DNA of 64,000 nucleotides from Schaalia odontolytica (GTDB lineage Bacteria; Actinomycetota; Actinomycetes; Actinomycetales; Actinomycetaceae), in NCBI RefSeq assembly GCF_002847525.1, contig NZ_PKKM01000001.1, forward strand, positions 186,001-250,000, written 5' to 3'. Numbering within the stretch: position 1 is the first letter of the stretch; every line of letters begins with the position of its first letter. Below the pieces are notes generated by a model that saw only the letters and a program-made list of their open reading frames with translations, was not told the DNA's origin and searched no databases. Of this stretch, positions 13,327-21,024 are shown one piece after another. Position numbers and translations under genes: made by a program.

Positions 13327-13442
13327 ACCGTCTCCCATCGCAATACGAGCCAGCACTATATGCGGTATGAGAGGGGTAAAGCCGGTAAAATTATGAATGC
13401 GCCGACGGCGCCTCAGATACTTCACTATAGAAAGGCCACACC

Positions 13443-13739
13443 ATGACGATCGAACAGCTTCCCCACCCCGAGGTCCACGGTGGCGGCTGTGGCTGCGGTG
13501 AACACGATGTTGTCGAGCCGACCATTGATGCGACCGCTATCCCCCACCGTCTGCGTCACGCGGCTGTCCTCGGCGCTGCCCAGTCGATGAACGCCGGTGA
13601 GTCCTTCATCATTCGCGCTCCGCACCTGCCTCGTCCGCTGCTTGCTCAGATCGCACAGCTGCCCGGCGAGTGGACTTTTGAGGTCATCGTCGACGGCCCC
13701 GAATTCTGGGACGTGCGAACGACTCGCCTGTCTCTGTGA
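13443..13739 (+). CDS. Small DUF2249-family protein with Cys/His-rich N-terminus
   Basis: A 98-residue protein. The main body (residues ~30-98: IPHRLRHAAVLGAAQSM, GESFIIRAPHLPRPLL, then GEWTFEVI and GPEFWDVR) matches the DUF2249 fold, whose function is unknown. The N-terminus is rich in potential metal or sulfur ligands: His8, His12, Cys16, Cys18 and His21 in HPEVHGGGCGCGEH. The ribosome-binding site AAAGG is seven bases from ATG. It stands alone, divergent from the pyr operon and closed by a strong terminator, behind the CsoR-type operator pair. A role in copper, sulfur or nitrogen-oxide stress is inference from that operator only. Confidence 0.85.
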   Translation: MTIEQLPHPEVHGGGCGCGEHDVVEPTIDATAIPHRLRHAAVLGAAQSMNAGESFIIRAPHLPRPLLAQIAQLPGEWTFEVIVDGPEFWDVRTTRLSL

Positions 13740-13754
13740 CAAAGCCTCATGACA

Positions 13755-13796
13755 TGGTGAAGGCCGACTCTCGCATGAGAGTCGGCCTTCACCATC
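13755..13796. terminator. Bidirectional hairpin terminator between the DUF2249 gene and nusB
   Basis: A perfect 19-bp stem with a GCAT loop (ATGGTGAAGGCCGACTCTC and its complement) between two convergent genes. No strong U-tract follows on either side. Confidence 0.8.
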
Positions 13797-13812
13797 AATA
13801 TGGAGCGAGCGC

Positions 13813-14433
13813 TCAGTACTCCTCGAGGAGCTCGTCGAGCTCGTCTTCGACGCTGCCGCCATCCAGCGGCTTGGCACCGGCAGGCAGAGCGCGCGCGGGC
13901 GCTTCCTGTGCGGGCAGCTCATCGTCAGACGACGACTCGGCCTCATCGGAAACGTGCGCTTCCTCTTCGTCGGAGCTGCGACGCGACCACGCGGGGGACG
14001 CAAGATCCTTGCGGATCGCGTCGAGAACCGCGTTCACGAACGACGGCGACGTGTCGGTCGAGATCGAGCGAACAATCGAAATTGCCTCGTCGATGACGAT
14101 GATCGGCGAGACCTCGTCGTTCTCGAGCATCTCCCACACCGCCACGCGCATCACCGCGAGGTCGACGGCGGCGATGCGATCCAGGCCGGGCACGCGAGCG
14201 TGCGCCGAGATTAGCGAGTCGATACGACGCAGGTTATCCGCCACTCCCCCGATGATCTGGATCGAGAACTCCGGGAGCGGAGTCTGCGCCGCGGTGATGA
14301 CGCGGCGCTCGCGCAGGAGATCGCGCAGCACGTCGGGATTGGACCCCATGCCGCGCTGGTCGGCCTCGTAAACGACGTCGGCCGCGCGCTTGCGAGCCTT
14401 GGTGCGCGAGGTGAAGCGGTGCTGCTTCGACAT
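13813..14433 (-). CDS. nusB: Transcription antitermination factor NusB
   Basis: A 206-residue NusB. NusB with NusE binds boxA RNA to support rRNA antitermination. The N-terminal SRTKARKRAADVVYEAD and the later IIVIDEAISIVRS and FVNAVLDAI are conserved NusB helices (residues 8-150). The last ~55 residues form an acidic, Ser/Glu/Asp-rich tail (SDEEEAH, ESSSDDELP, VEDELDELLEEY) that is longer than in most NusB proteins. The start overlaps the efp stop by one base (TAATG), a standard efp-nusB pair. Confidence 0.93.
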   Translation of the reverse strand: MSKQHRFTSRTKARKRAADVVYEADQRGMGSNPDVLRDLLRERRVITAAQTPLPEFSIQIIGGVADNLRRIDSLISAHARVPGLDRIAAVDLAVMRVAVWEMLENDEVSPIIVIDEAISIVRSISTDTSPSFVNAVLDAIRKDLASPAWSRRSSDEEEAHVSDEAESSSDDELPAQEAPARALPAGAKPLDGGSVEDELDELLEEY

Positions 14434-14996
14434 TACTCGGTCACGCGACCCGAGTACGAGCCGTCGCGGGTATCAACCTTGACGCGGGTGCCTTCCTCCA
14501 TGAAGAGGGGAACCTGGATCTCGTAGCCGGTCTCGAGGGTCGCGGGCTTGGTGCCGGCGGAAGAACGGTCGCCCTGCAGGCCGGGCTCGGTGTGCGTGAT
14601 GGTCAGAACGACGGTCGCGGGCAGCTCGACGAACAGGACGGTGCCGTCGTGCTGGGAGACGATAACGTTCTGGTTCTCCACCATGAAGTTGCGGGCGTCG
14701 CCCACAGTTTCGGCGGGAACGTTGATCTGCTCGTAGGTGGACTGATCCATGAAGACGTAGTCGGTGCCGTCCTGGTACAGGTACGTCATGTCGCGACGGT
14801 CGACGGTCGCGGTCTCGATCTTCAGGCCCGCGTTGAAGGTCTTGTCGACGGTCTTGCCGGACAGGACGTTCTTGATCTTGGTGCGCACGAAGGCCGGGCC
14901 CTTGCCGGGCTTCACGTGCTGGAATTCGACAACCTGCCAGAGCTGGCCGTCGATCACCATAACCAGGCCGTTCTTCAGATCATTGGTCGTTGCCAC
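14433..14996 (-). CDS. efp: Elongation factor P
   Basis: A 187-residue EF-P that relieves ribosome stalling at polyproline motifs. It has the three beta-barrel domains: N-terminal KOW-like part ending in [15 protein letters not shown], with the modification-loop lysine in the PGKGPA loop, then OB domains with [13 protein letters not shown] and the C-terminal [11 protein letters not shown]. It lies between the second shikimate-kinase-like gene and nusB in the aro operon series. Confidence 0.96.
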   Translation of the reverse strand: MATTNDLKNGLVMVIDGQLWQVVEFQHVKPGKGPAFVRTKIKNVLSGKTVDKTFNAGLKIETATVDRRDMTYLYQDGTDYVFMDQSTYEQINVPAETVGDARNFMVENQNVIVSQHDGTVLFVELPATVVLTITHTEPGLQGDRSSAGTKPATLETGYEIQVPLFMEEGTRVKVDTRDGSYSGRVTE

Positions 14997-15020
14997 AGGG
15001 GTACCTCACTTGTGAAGGAA

Positions 15021-15545
15021 TCAGTAATCAGGGGTCAGTTTACACGTGCGCGCGACCAAATCCGCGACTTCTTGCGGGGTGCGGGCACTCGTATCCACTG
15101 TTGTGTCGGCCACGGAGGCGTATGCCTCGCGCGCTTGTTTCATCAGCTGGGTGAGCACGGCGCGGGGTGCACCCAGGCCGACCGAGCGCGGAGCGCCGAG
15201 GCCTTCTCGGCGTGATACCGCGGAAAGATCGGCGCTGAGCTCGATGATGACCGCGCCGTCTGCGCGCGCCCGATTGATTGACGAGGCAGTGGCTGGGTCG
15301 AGCGGCTGAGAGGCCCCAAGCGTGACAATGCCCTCGTCGATGCGCAGGAGACGCTCGGCTTCTTCGCGTGCTGTGGTGGCCAAGCGCGGATCGCGTCCGA
15401 CAACGAGCGTGCGCATAGGTGCGCCCAGGCGTTCCTCGACAGCCTCGTCCACTTCGTAGAGTGGCAGTTGGTGGCGGCGGGAAAGCTCGCGTCCAACGGT
15501 AGTTTTGCCGGCTCCGGTCACTCCGATGAGCACGATGAGGCTCAT
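15021..15545 (-). CDS. Shikimate kinase-like P-loop protein, degenerate paralogue
   Basis: A 174-residue P-loop kinase. Walker A is intact (GVTGAGKTT, residues 8-16), and the C-terminal REAYASVADTTVDTS resembles the end of shikimate kinases. Substrate residues look changed: the Asp-x-Asp of shikimate kinase is EVDE, the Gly-Gly-Gly shikimate loop is TLGASQP, and the RPLL lid motif is absent. A normal aroK lies two genes upstream (16621-17130). So this may be a paralogue with another substrate or a non-catalytic role. The ATG overlaps the aroB stop (ATGA), so it is produced with the aro genes. Confidence 0.75.
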   Translation of the reverse strand: MSLIVLIGVTGAGKTTVGRELSRRHQLPLYEVDEAVEERLGAPMRTLVVGRDPRLATTAREEAERLLRIDEGIVTLGASQPLDPATASSINRARADGAVIIELSADLSAVSRREGLGAPRSVGLGAPRAVLTQLMKQAREAYASVADTTVDTSARTPQEVADLVARTCKLTPDY

Positions 15546-16624
15546 GCGCGTATGCCAATCTGCGAGGCGGGGGCCTGCAGCTCCTGCGGATCGACGGAGA
15601 CTGTCGCTGGGTGTGCGATTCCCTCAAGGAGGACGAAGCGCAGGATTCCGCGCCGTACCTTCTTGTCGGAGAGCATGATGTGGGTGAGCTCGTCGAGAGT
15701 GCTTCCCCCGTAGCGCGTCGGCAACCCGACACGTGAGAAAAGCTGGTCGTGGCGAGCAACATCGTCAGCGCTCAGCAGCCCCCGGGCTTGAGCCAGACGT
15801 GCCGCGAAGCAGCAGCCGACGGCCACCGCATCACCATGGCGCCAGGTGTAGTCGTTCGCGCGCTCGATGGCGTGCGCGAGCGTGTGTCCGTAGTTGAGGA
15901 TTTCGCGTAGGCCACCCTCAGTCAGATCGGCCGACACGACGCGGGCCTTGACGGCGATAGCGCGGGTGGTGATCTCAGCGAGCTGCGGGCTGTTCGATCG
16001 CAGAAGCTCGCTCGGTTCCGTCTCCTCGACGATGCGCAGGATCTCCGGGTCCGCGATGAAACCGCACTTGATGACCTCGGCTGCACCAGCCGCCAGGTCG
16101 GGTGCGGGCAGGCTCTCAAGAAGATCCATATCGGCAACCACCGAGGTTGCCGGATAGAACGAACCGACGAGGTTCTTTCCGACGGATGTGTTGATTCCCG
16201 TCTTACCACCAACGGCTGCGTCGACCATAGCGAGCAGCGTCGTCGGAACATTGATGAGCGTGATGCCCCTCAGCCATGTGGCGGCGACGAAACCGGCCAT
16301 GTCGGTCGTCGCGCCCCCGCCCATGGCGATGATCGCGTCTTTACGCCCGAGCTGAAGACGACCGCACTCGTCCCACAGGGAGGCGACGACCTCGATCGAT
16401 TTGCCGGCCTCGGCATCGGGGTGGTCGGCAGTTGAGGCCTCAATCCCCTGTTCACGCAGGTACTGCGCCAGGGCTTCGGCACGGTGAGCGAGGGGACGCG
16501 CGTGAATGATGAGTGCCTTGGTCGCGGCCTCATCGAGCGCCTCACGAATCGGCTCGAAGCCGAGCCCGTGTCCGACGGTAATAGTTGAAGGGTGTTCTCC
16601 GGTGACGCGGATAATCGTGCTCAT
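15542..16624 (-). CDS. aroB: 3-dehydroquinate synthase
   Basis: A 360-residue AroB, step two of the shikimate pathway (DAHP to 3-dehydroquinate; NAD and zinc dependent). GGGATTDMAGFVAATWLRG is the NAD-binding signature near residue 100, PTTLLAMVDAAVGGKTGIN follows, and the zinc ligands lie in the AAEVIK glutamate and the NYGHTLAHAIE and WRHGDAVAVG histidines. It overlaps both neighbouring kinase-type genes by four bases. Confidence 0.97.
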   Translation of the reverse strand: MSTIIRVTGEHPSTITVGHGLGFEPIREALDEAATKALIIHARPLAHRAEALAQYLREQGIEASTADHPDAEAGKSIEVVASLWDECGRLQLGRKDAIIAMGGGATTDMAGFVAATWLRGITLINVPTTLLAMVDAAVGGKTGINTSVGKNLVGSFYPATSVVADMDLLESLPAPDLAAGAAEVIKCGFIADPEILRIVEETEPSELLRSNSPQLAEITTRAIAVKARVVSADLTEGGLREILNYGHTLAHAIERANDYTWRHGDAVAVGCCFAARLAQARGLLSADDVARHDQLFSRVGLPTRYGGSTLDELTHIMLSDKKVRRGILRFVLLEGIAHPATVSVDPQELQAPASQIGIRA

Positions 16625-17130
16625 GCGTGCTCCAATTGCTGGGCGATGGCGGTGACGACGTCGTCGACGGGACCGGGCCCCGACTCGACGACGATGGTGG
16701 CGACGGATCGGTAGTGAGGCTCGCGCTCGGTGCGCAGGCGCGCGAGGGTCCCGGACGGATCCTGGGCCAGCAACGGCCGATGCGTCTTCGAGGCCGTGCG
16801 ACGAACGAGCTCATCATGGGGCGCGTCAATGTAGACGACGGTGCGCCCGGACAGAAGGTTCCGAACGGCGGGAGTTGCTGCAGCTCCCCCACCCAACGAG
16901 ACGACGGCCTCGTGCGTGAGGGCCTCGGCGACCGCTTTGGTCTCCATCACGCGGAAAGCTGCTTCTCCGTCGGTGGCGAAAATATCAGCGATCGGACGGC
17001 CTTCGCGCTCAACGACGAGGGCGTCTGTATCGATGTGGTCAACGCCCAACCGCTCGGCAAGCAAGCGCCCAACCTTGGACTTGCCCGCACCGGGCAAACC
17101 CACGAGGACGACGGGGCCCTGAGCACTCAT
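16621..17130 (-). CDS. aroK: Shikimate kinase
   Basis: A 169-residue canonical shikimate kinase. Walker A GLPGAGKSK, the shikimate-binding HIDTDALV (Asp-x-Asp), FRVMETKA (Arg/Glu), SLGGGAAA (triple Gly) and the lid THRPLLAQDP are all present. It phosphorylates shikimate using ATP. Its presence makes the second kinase-like gene downstream of aroB redundant for the pathway. It overlaps both aroC and aroB as ATGA. Confidence 0.96.
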   Translation of the reverse strand: MSAQGPVVLVGLPGAGKSKVGRLLAERLGVDHIDTDALVVEREGRPIADIFATDGEAAFRVMETKAVAEALTHEAVVSLGGGAAATPAVRNLLSGRTVVYIDAPHDELVRRTASKTHRPLLAQDPSGTLARLRTEREPHYRSVATIVVESGPGPVDDVVTAIAQQLEHA

Positions 17131-18338
17131 GCGCGCTCCCCCACCACCGCGAGATACGCCTCGAGATTCCTGCGCATCTCACCAACCGATCGGCCACCCG
17201 CGTGATCAGACAGAGCGTCCGCGAGCACGAGGGCCACCTCGGCCTCGGCGATGACGGCGCCGGGCACGACCTGGCAGGTGTCGGAGCGCTGGTGCAGGCC
17301 CACGGCTTCCTCACCCGTTGCAAGGTCGACGCTGCGCAGCGCGTGCGGAACCGTCGAGATCGGCTTAAATGCAGCGCGCGCGACGATCGGCGCGCCGTTG
17401 GACGTCCCCCCTTCGATGCCTCCGGCGTGGTTGGAGGTGCGGGTCAGGTGGCCATCCTCGCCCCGCACGATCTCGTCGTGAGCCGCGGAGCCGAGCAGAG
17501 CGGCCTGCGCGAAACCATCCCCGATCTCAACGCCCTTGACGGACTGAATCGACATGAGTGCGGCGGCCAGCCGCGCGTCGAGGCGCTCGCGCGCGGTCAC
17601 GTGAGTACCCAAGCCGATGGGAACGTCGTACGCAATCACTTCGGCGACGCCGCCGATCGTGTCGCCCGCCTGCTTGGCAGCGTCGACGGCTGCCTCGAAG
17701 CGGGCGTTATCCTCCGGATCGAGTGTGCGCATCGAGGCCTCGGACAGCGCCACCTCGTCCGCGGGAGTAGGCGTCAACGAGGCCACAGTGCGCTGGGCCC
17801 CGACGGAGACGACGTGGGACACGAGACGAACGCCGGCAACCTGCTCCAGGAGAGCTTCGGCGAGCACACCGAGCGCGACGCGCGCGGCAGTCTCACGTGC
17901 GCTCGCGCGCTCAAGGACGGGGCGAGCCTCGGGCAGGTCGTAGGACAGCATGCCGGCCAGATCCGCGTGACCGGGACGGGGCCTTGTCAGCGGTCGATTT
18001 CGTGCGATTTCGCGTTCGTCGCCCGTTCCAGCATCGATGAGCAGAGCGGAAGGATCGACGGGATCCGCACTCATGACCGTTTCCCACTTGGGCCATTCGG
18101 AATTACCGATACGAATCGCGACCGGCGCTCCCGTGGTCACCCCGTGACGGACGCCAGCGAGAATCGAAACCTCGTCGGCCTCGAACTTCTGGCGCGCGCC
18201 ACGGCCATACCCGAGGCGGCGGCGCGCGAGGCCACGGCGCAGGTCCTCCGTCGTCACATGCAAGCCGGAGGGAAGCCCCTCAATCGTGGCGATCAGTGCG
18301 GGTCCGTGCGATTCTCCGGCGGTCATCCATCTCAGCAT
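17127..18338 (-). CDS. aroC: Chorismate synthase
   Basis: A 403-residue FMN-dependent chorismate synthase, the last common step to aromatic amino acids. MLRWMTAGESHGPAL at the N-terminus, RRRLGYGRGARQKFE, RPRPGHADLAG and GGIEGGTSNGAPI are family signatures. I use the ATG at 18338; an upstream ATG at 18371 adds eleven unconserved residues. It heads the aroC-aroK-aroB run, and 60 bases separate it from the FKBP gene upstream. Confidence 0.97.
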   Translation of the reverse strand: MLRWMTAGESHGPALIATIEGLPSGLHVTTEDLRRGLARRRLGYGRGARQKFEADEVSILAGVRHGVTTGAPVAIRIGNSEWPKWETVMSADPVDPSALLIDAGTGDEREIARNRPLTRPRPGHADLAGMLSYDLPEARPVLERASARETAARVALGVLAEALLEQVAGVRLVSHVVSVGAQRTVASLTPTPADEVALSEASMRTLDPEDNARFEAAVDAAKQAGDTIGGVAEVIAYDVPIGLGTHVTARERLDARLAAALMSIQSVKGVEIGDGFAQAALLGSAAHDEIVRGEDGHLTRTSNHAGGIEGGTSNGAPIVARAAFKPISTVPHALRSVDLATGEEAVGLHQRSDTCQVVPGAVIAEAEVALVLADALSDHAGGRSVGEMRRNLEAYLAVVGERA

Positions 18339-18398
18339 GCTTCCCAGTGTCCCACACGCCGCAATGCACACGCCCGTCGGCTCTCACGGGGTGAACGA

Positions 18399-19439
18399 TC
18401 AGGACTGCGAAGCGTTATCCCCCGTCGGAGCGCTGCCCGGTTCGGTGCCGAGAATATCGATAACGACGCAGAGCGTGTCATCGCCAGCCGCGAGATCCGG
18501 CGGAATCGTGATCGCCAGGCGTGATCCAACCTTCTGATCGACGAGTGCGTTCGCAAGGCCCTTCATCGCCGTGTTGAGGTTGACGACGGCGGGCACGCCC
18601 GTCTCCCAGGTGGACACACGAACGACGCCATCTGTCCAACCGACAACGGTAAATTGTGCGACGACACGGTCACCCTCGTGGACCTGGACGCCGTCACCCT
18701 TGATCAGAGCCTGGGTTGTGACGCCGCCGGGCAGCGTTGAGATATGGCTAATGAGCGGCCCTTCCGGGCTCATCTCGACGCTCATGGGACCGACGGTGGC
18801 ATCGACCGACGTACCTGTGGCGATTGAAGGCAGAATGTCGACGACATCTATCTCCATCGCATTGGGCGAGCCATCACCCATCGTAATGGTGCGGAACGCG
18901 AGGATTCGCGATCCCTCGCGCTTGCCGGTGACCAGCATGGCAAGGTCCGAATTGATCTCATCAGAGCCGACGATGCCGAGGCTCATCTGAGGACGGCCGG
19001 ACTCGGAGAGCATGCGTCCGCTGCTAGCATCGAACGCCGTGATGGCGACGAGGACGGGAGAGCCTTCGGTGATCTCTCGCCCGCTACCCTCTTCGATGAC
19101 GCGAGCCTTGAAACCGTCGATCTCCACTGGTGCCTTAATGTCGATCGTGGGGGTAGCCCCCACACGACCAGACACGGCGACACGGTCAAAGAGCGGAAGC
19201 GTCGTCGACTGTGCCGCAGCCTCGGGAGTCAGAGCTGCTTCGTCGGTCGGCGCAGGCTTCAATGCCCACCACGTGAGGCCACCACCAACGAGGAGTAGGA
19301 CGAGAGCCAGGGCGATGCGCAGGAACAGACCGCCGCGAGAGGACCCCCGCGAGCGTGACGCCCTCGCAGCGGCGCGCTGCGACGACCCCTTCACGCGACG
19401 CGTGCTGGGCGAATCGGAGGACGAGGACTCGGTGCTCAT
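18399..19439 (-). CDS. Membrane-anchored FKBP-type peptidyl-prolyl isomerase-like protein
   Basis: A 346-residue protein with a Ser/Arg-rich cytosolic N-terminus, one membrane helix (residues ~38-60, FLRIALALVLLLVGGGLTWW), and an extracytoplasmic part with two FKBP-like repeats. The C-terminal repeat is recognisable by VHEGDRVVAQFTVVGW and the closing SRLAITIPPDLAAGDDTL. It probably helps fold exported proteins. The start overlaps the pafA stop (ATGA); FKBP genes often follow pafA in actinobacteria. Whether both repeats are catalytic cannot be judged. Confidence 0.82.
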   Translation of the reverse strand: MSTESSSSDSPSTRRVKGSSQRAAARASRSRGSSRGGLFLRIALALVLLLVGGGLTWWALKPAPTDEAALTPEAAAQSTTLPLFDRVAVSGRVGATPTIDIKAPVEIDGFKARVIEEGSGREITEGSPVLVAITAFDASSGRMLSESGRPQMSLGIVGSDEINSDLAMLVTGKREGSRILAFRTITMGDGSPNAMEIDVVDILPSIATGTSVDATVGPMSVEMSPEGPLISHISTLPGGVTTQALIKGDGVQVHEGDRVVAQFTVVGWTDGVVRVSTWETGVPAVVNLNTAMKGLANALVDQKVGSRLAITIPPDLAAGDDTLCVVIDILGTEPGSAPTGDNASQS

Positions 19440-20821
19440 GCGGGAATCGTAGGAGACGACGCGTCGATCTGCGCGATGAGGGCATCAACCCGCGGGTCGC
19501 TGGTGGCCAACGGATCCTGCAGGGACAGCGGAATTGTCTGCGATTCGTCGAGACGCACGTGGACCCAGTCGACGCTCAGATCGGCACGCGCATCCTCAGC
19601 GGCAGCGATAATGCGTCCACGCAAGCTCGCGCGGGTTGTCGCCGGTGCGTGAGTTTGCGCCCGGCGAACACCTTCGACGCTCGTCAGGCGTCGCATGAGG
19701 CCGGCGTTTTCCATCCGCTCGCGCAGGCCATCCGCCGTGATCTCCGAGTACGACAACTCGAGTCGAGCCACGCGAGGATCGGCCAGGGTCGCTCCGCTGC
19801 GTGCGCAATAGGACGTGAGCAGCTTGCGCTTGATGGCGATGTCGAGCTCCGTGTCCACACCACTCCAGTCACCGCTGGAAATCGCATCCACTCCCCTGCC
19901 CCACAGATCGACGACGTAGGCGCGCATGGGGTCAAGGTCAGCGACGGGAATCCGCGTGAGCACGCGCTCGCGGATCTCGCGCTGCATGGCCACGGCGGTC
20001 GTCATCCGTCCGTTTGCTAGTTCAATGGTGGCCGATCCTGTCAGGTCTGCGTTGATCTCCCGGATGGCACGCATAGGATCGGCAAGGGCCAGGTCTTCAA
20101 TCTGAAGTCCATCCTCGATCGCGTGGATGAGGAGCTCCGTCATGCCGACCTTCAAGACGGTGGTGGGTTCGGCGACGTTCGTGTCGCCGACGATCACGTG
20201 CATGCGGCGATATGCACCGGAGTCAGCCAGTGCCTCGTCGCGGGTGTTGATGATGGGGCGCGAGCGTGTCGTCGCGGACGAGACGGCATCCCACATCTGA
20301 TCGGCGCGCTGGGAGAACTGTAGACGTGGAGCAGCCGCAGCGGTGTTGATCCAGCCGTTGCCCACCAGGATCTGACGGGTCACGAAGAACGCGACGAGGG
20401 CGTCTGCGACATGGCGAAAGTCGCGGCGTCGGTGCAGGAGATAGTTTTCGTGGCAGCCGTAGGAGTTGCCCTGCGAATCCAGGTTGTTACGGAAGAGATG
20501 CAGACGCAGATCCGTGCCGAGCTCTGACAAGGCCTCGTCGGCCTGGGTTGCCAGGTCGGCGAGCATGTTCGAACCCGCTCGATCCTGCTCGAGCATGTCT
20601 TCCAGACGATCACACTCAGCGGTCGCGTACTCGGGGTGCGCGCCCACATCAAGATACAGGCGGCCACCGTTACGCAGGAAGAGATTCGACGAACGTCCCT
20701 GGTGCAGGAGCGGCTCGAAGAGCTGACGCGCAGCGTGCTCGGCATCCATCGGCTTGGCACCGCTGGGGGACGCGGCCGTCAGCCCGTACTCCGTCTCGAT
20801 GCCGAAAACTCGACGCCTCAC
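19436..20821 (-). CDS. pafA: Pup-protein ligase PafA
   Basis: A 461-residue ligase that attaches Pup to substrate lysines after phosphorylating the Pup C-terminal glutamate. The glutamine-synthetase-like fold shows RRRVFGIETEYGLT at the start, NNLDSQGNSYGCHENYLL and RPIINTRDEALAD. Start: GTG at 20821, one base past the pup stop, gives the family N-terminus and has AAGGG ten bases upstream; GTG at 20833 is an alternative that touches the ribosome-binding site. Pup and PafA are directly adjacent here, without the prcB/prcA proteasome genes usually found between them in mycobacteria. Confidence 0.94.
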   Translation of the reverse strand: MRRRVFGIETEYGLTAASPSGAKPMDAEHAARQLFEPLLHQGRSSNLFLRNGGRLYLDVGAHPEYATAECDRLEDMLEQDRAGSNMLADLATQADEALSELGTDLRLHLFRNNLDSQGNSYGCHENYLLHRRRDFRHVADALVAFFVTRQILVGNGWINTAAAAPRLQFSQRADQMWDAVSSATTRSRPIINTRDEALADSGAYRRMHVIVGDTNVAEPTTVLKVGMTELLIHAIEDGLQIEDLALADPMRAIREINADLTGSATIELANGRMTTAVAMQREIRERVLTRIPVADLDPMRAYVVDLWGRGVDAISSGDWSGVDTELDIAIKRKLLTSYCARSGATLADPRVARLELSYSEITADGLRERMENAGLMRRLTSVEGVRRAQTHAPATTRASLRGRIIAAAEDARADLSVDWVHVRLDESQTIPLSLQDPLATSDPRVDALIAQIDASSPTIPA

Positions 20822-20822
20822 G

Positions 20823-20999
20823 TCACTGGCCACCCTTCTGCACGAATCCCTGCACGAAAGCTTCGGCGTTGGTCTCGAGGACAGAGTCGATCTCGTCCAG
20901 GAGAGAATCGATCGACGAGGTACGCGCCTGAACCTGCCCCGCGGTCTCGGTGACGTCGTCTTCGGGGGTGGGACCTCCGGCAAAAATCTGATTCGACAT
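20823..20999 (-). CDS. pup: Prokaryotic ubiquitin-like protein Pup
   Basis: A 58-residue Pup. The C-terminal half SLLDEIDSVLETNAEAF followed by VQGFVQKGGQ is diagnostic, ending in GGQ, so Dop must first deamidate the terminal Gln to Glu. The N-terminal half is short and polar, as expected for a disordered tag threaded by the ATPase. The ATG at 20999 has an AGGAAG site; a longer frame upstream lies in the dop 3' region and is not family-like. Confidence 0.96.
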   Translation of the reverse strand: MSNQIFAGGPTPEDDVTETAGQVQARTSSIDSLLDEIDSVLETNAEAFVQGFVQKGGQ

Positions 21000-21024
21000 A
21001 GTTCTTCCTACTTTCTTTCTGCGT

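Noticed and set aside
17202..18524. A 440-codon plus-strand open frame opposite aroC
   Set aside because: It is antisense to a clearly real gene and has no recognisable domain or ribosome-binding site.
20822..21024. Proteasome subunit genes prcB/prcA expected near pup
   Set aside because: pup is flanked directly by dop and pafA; no space or sequence for prcBA exists here.
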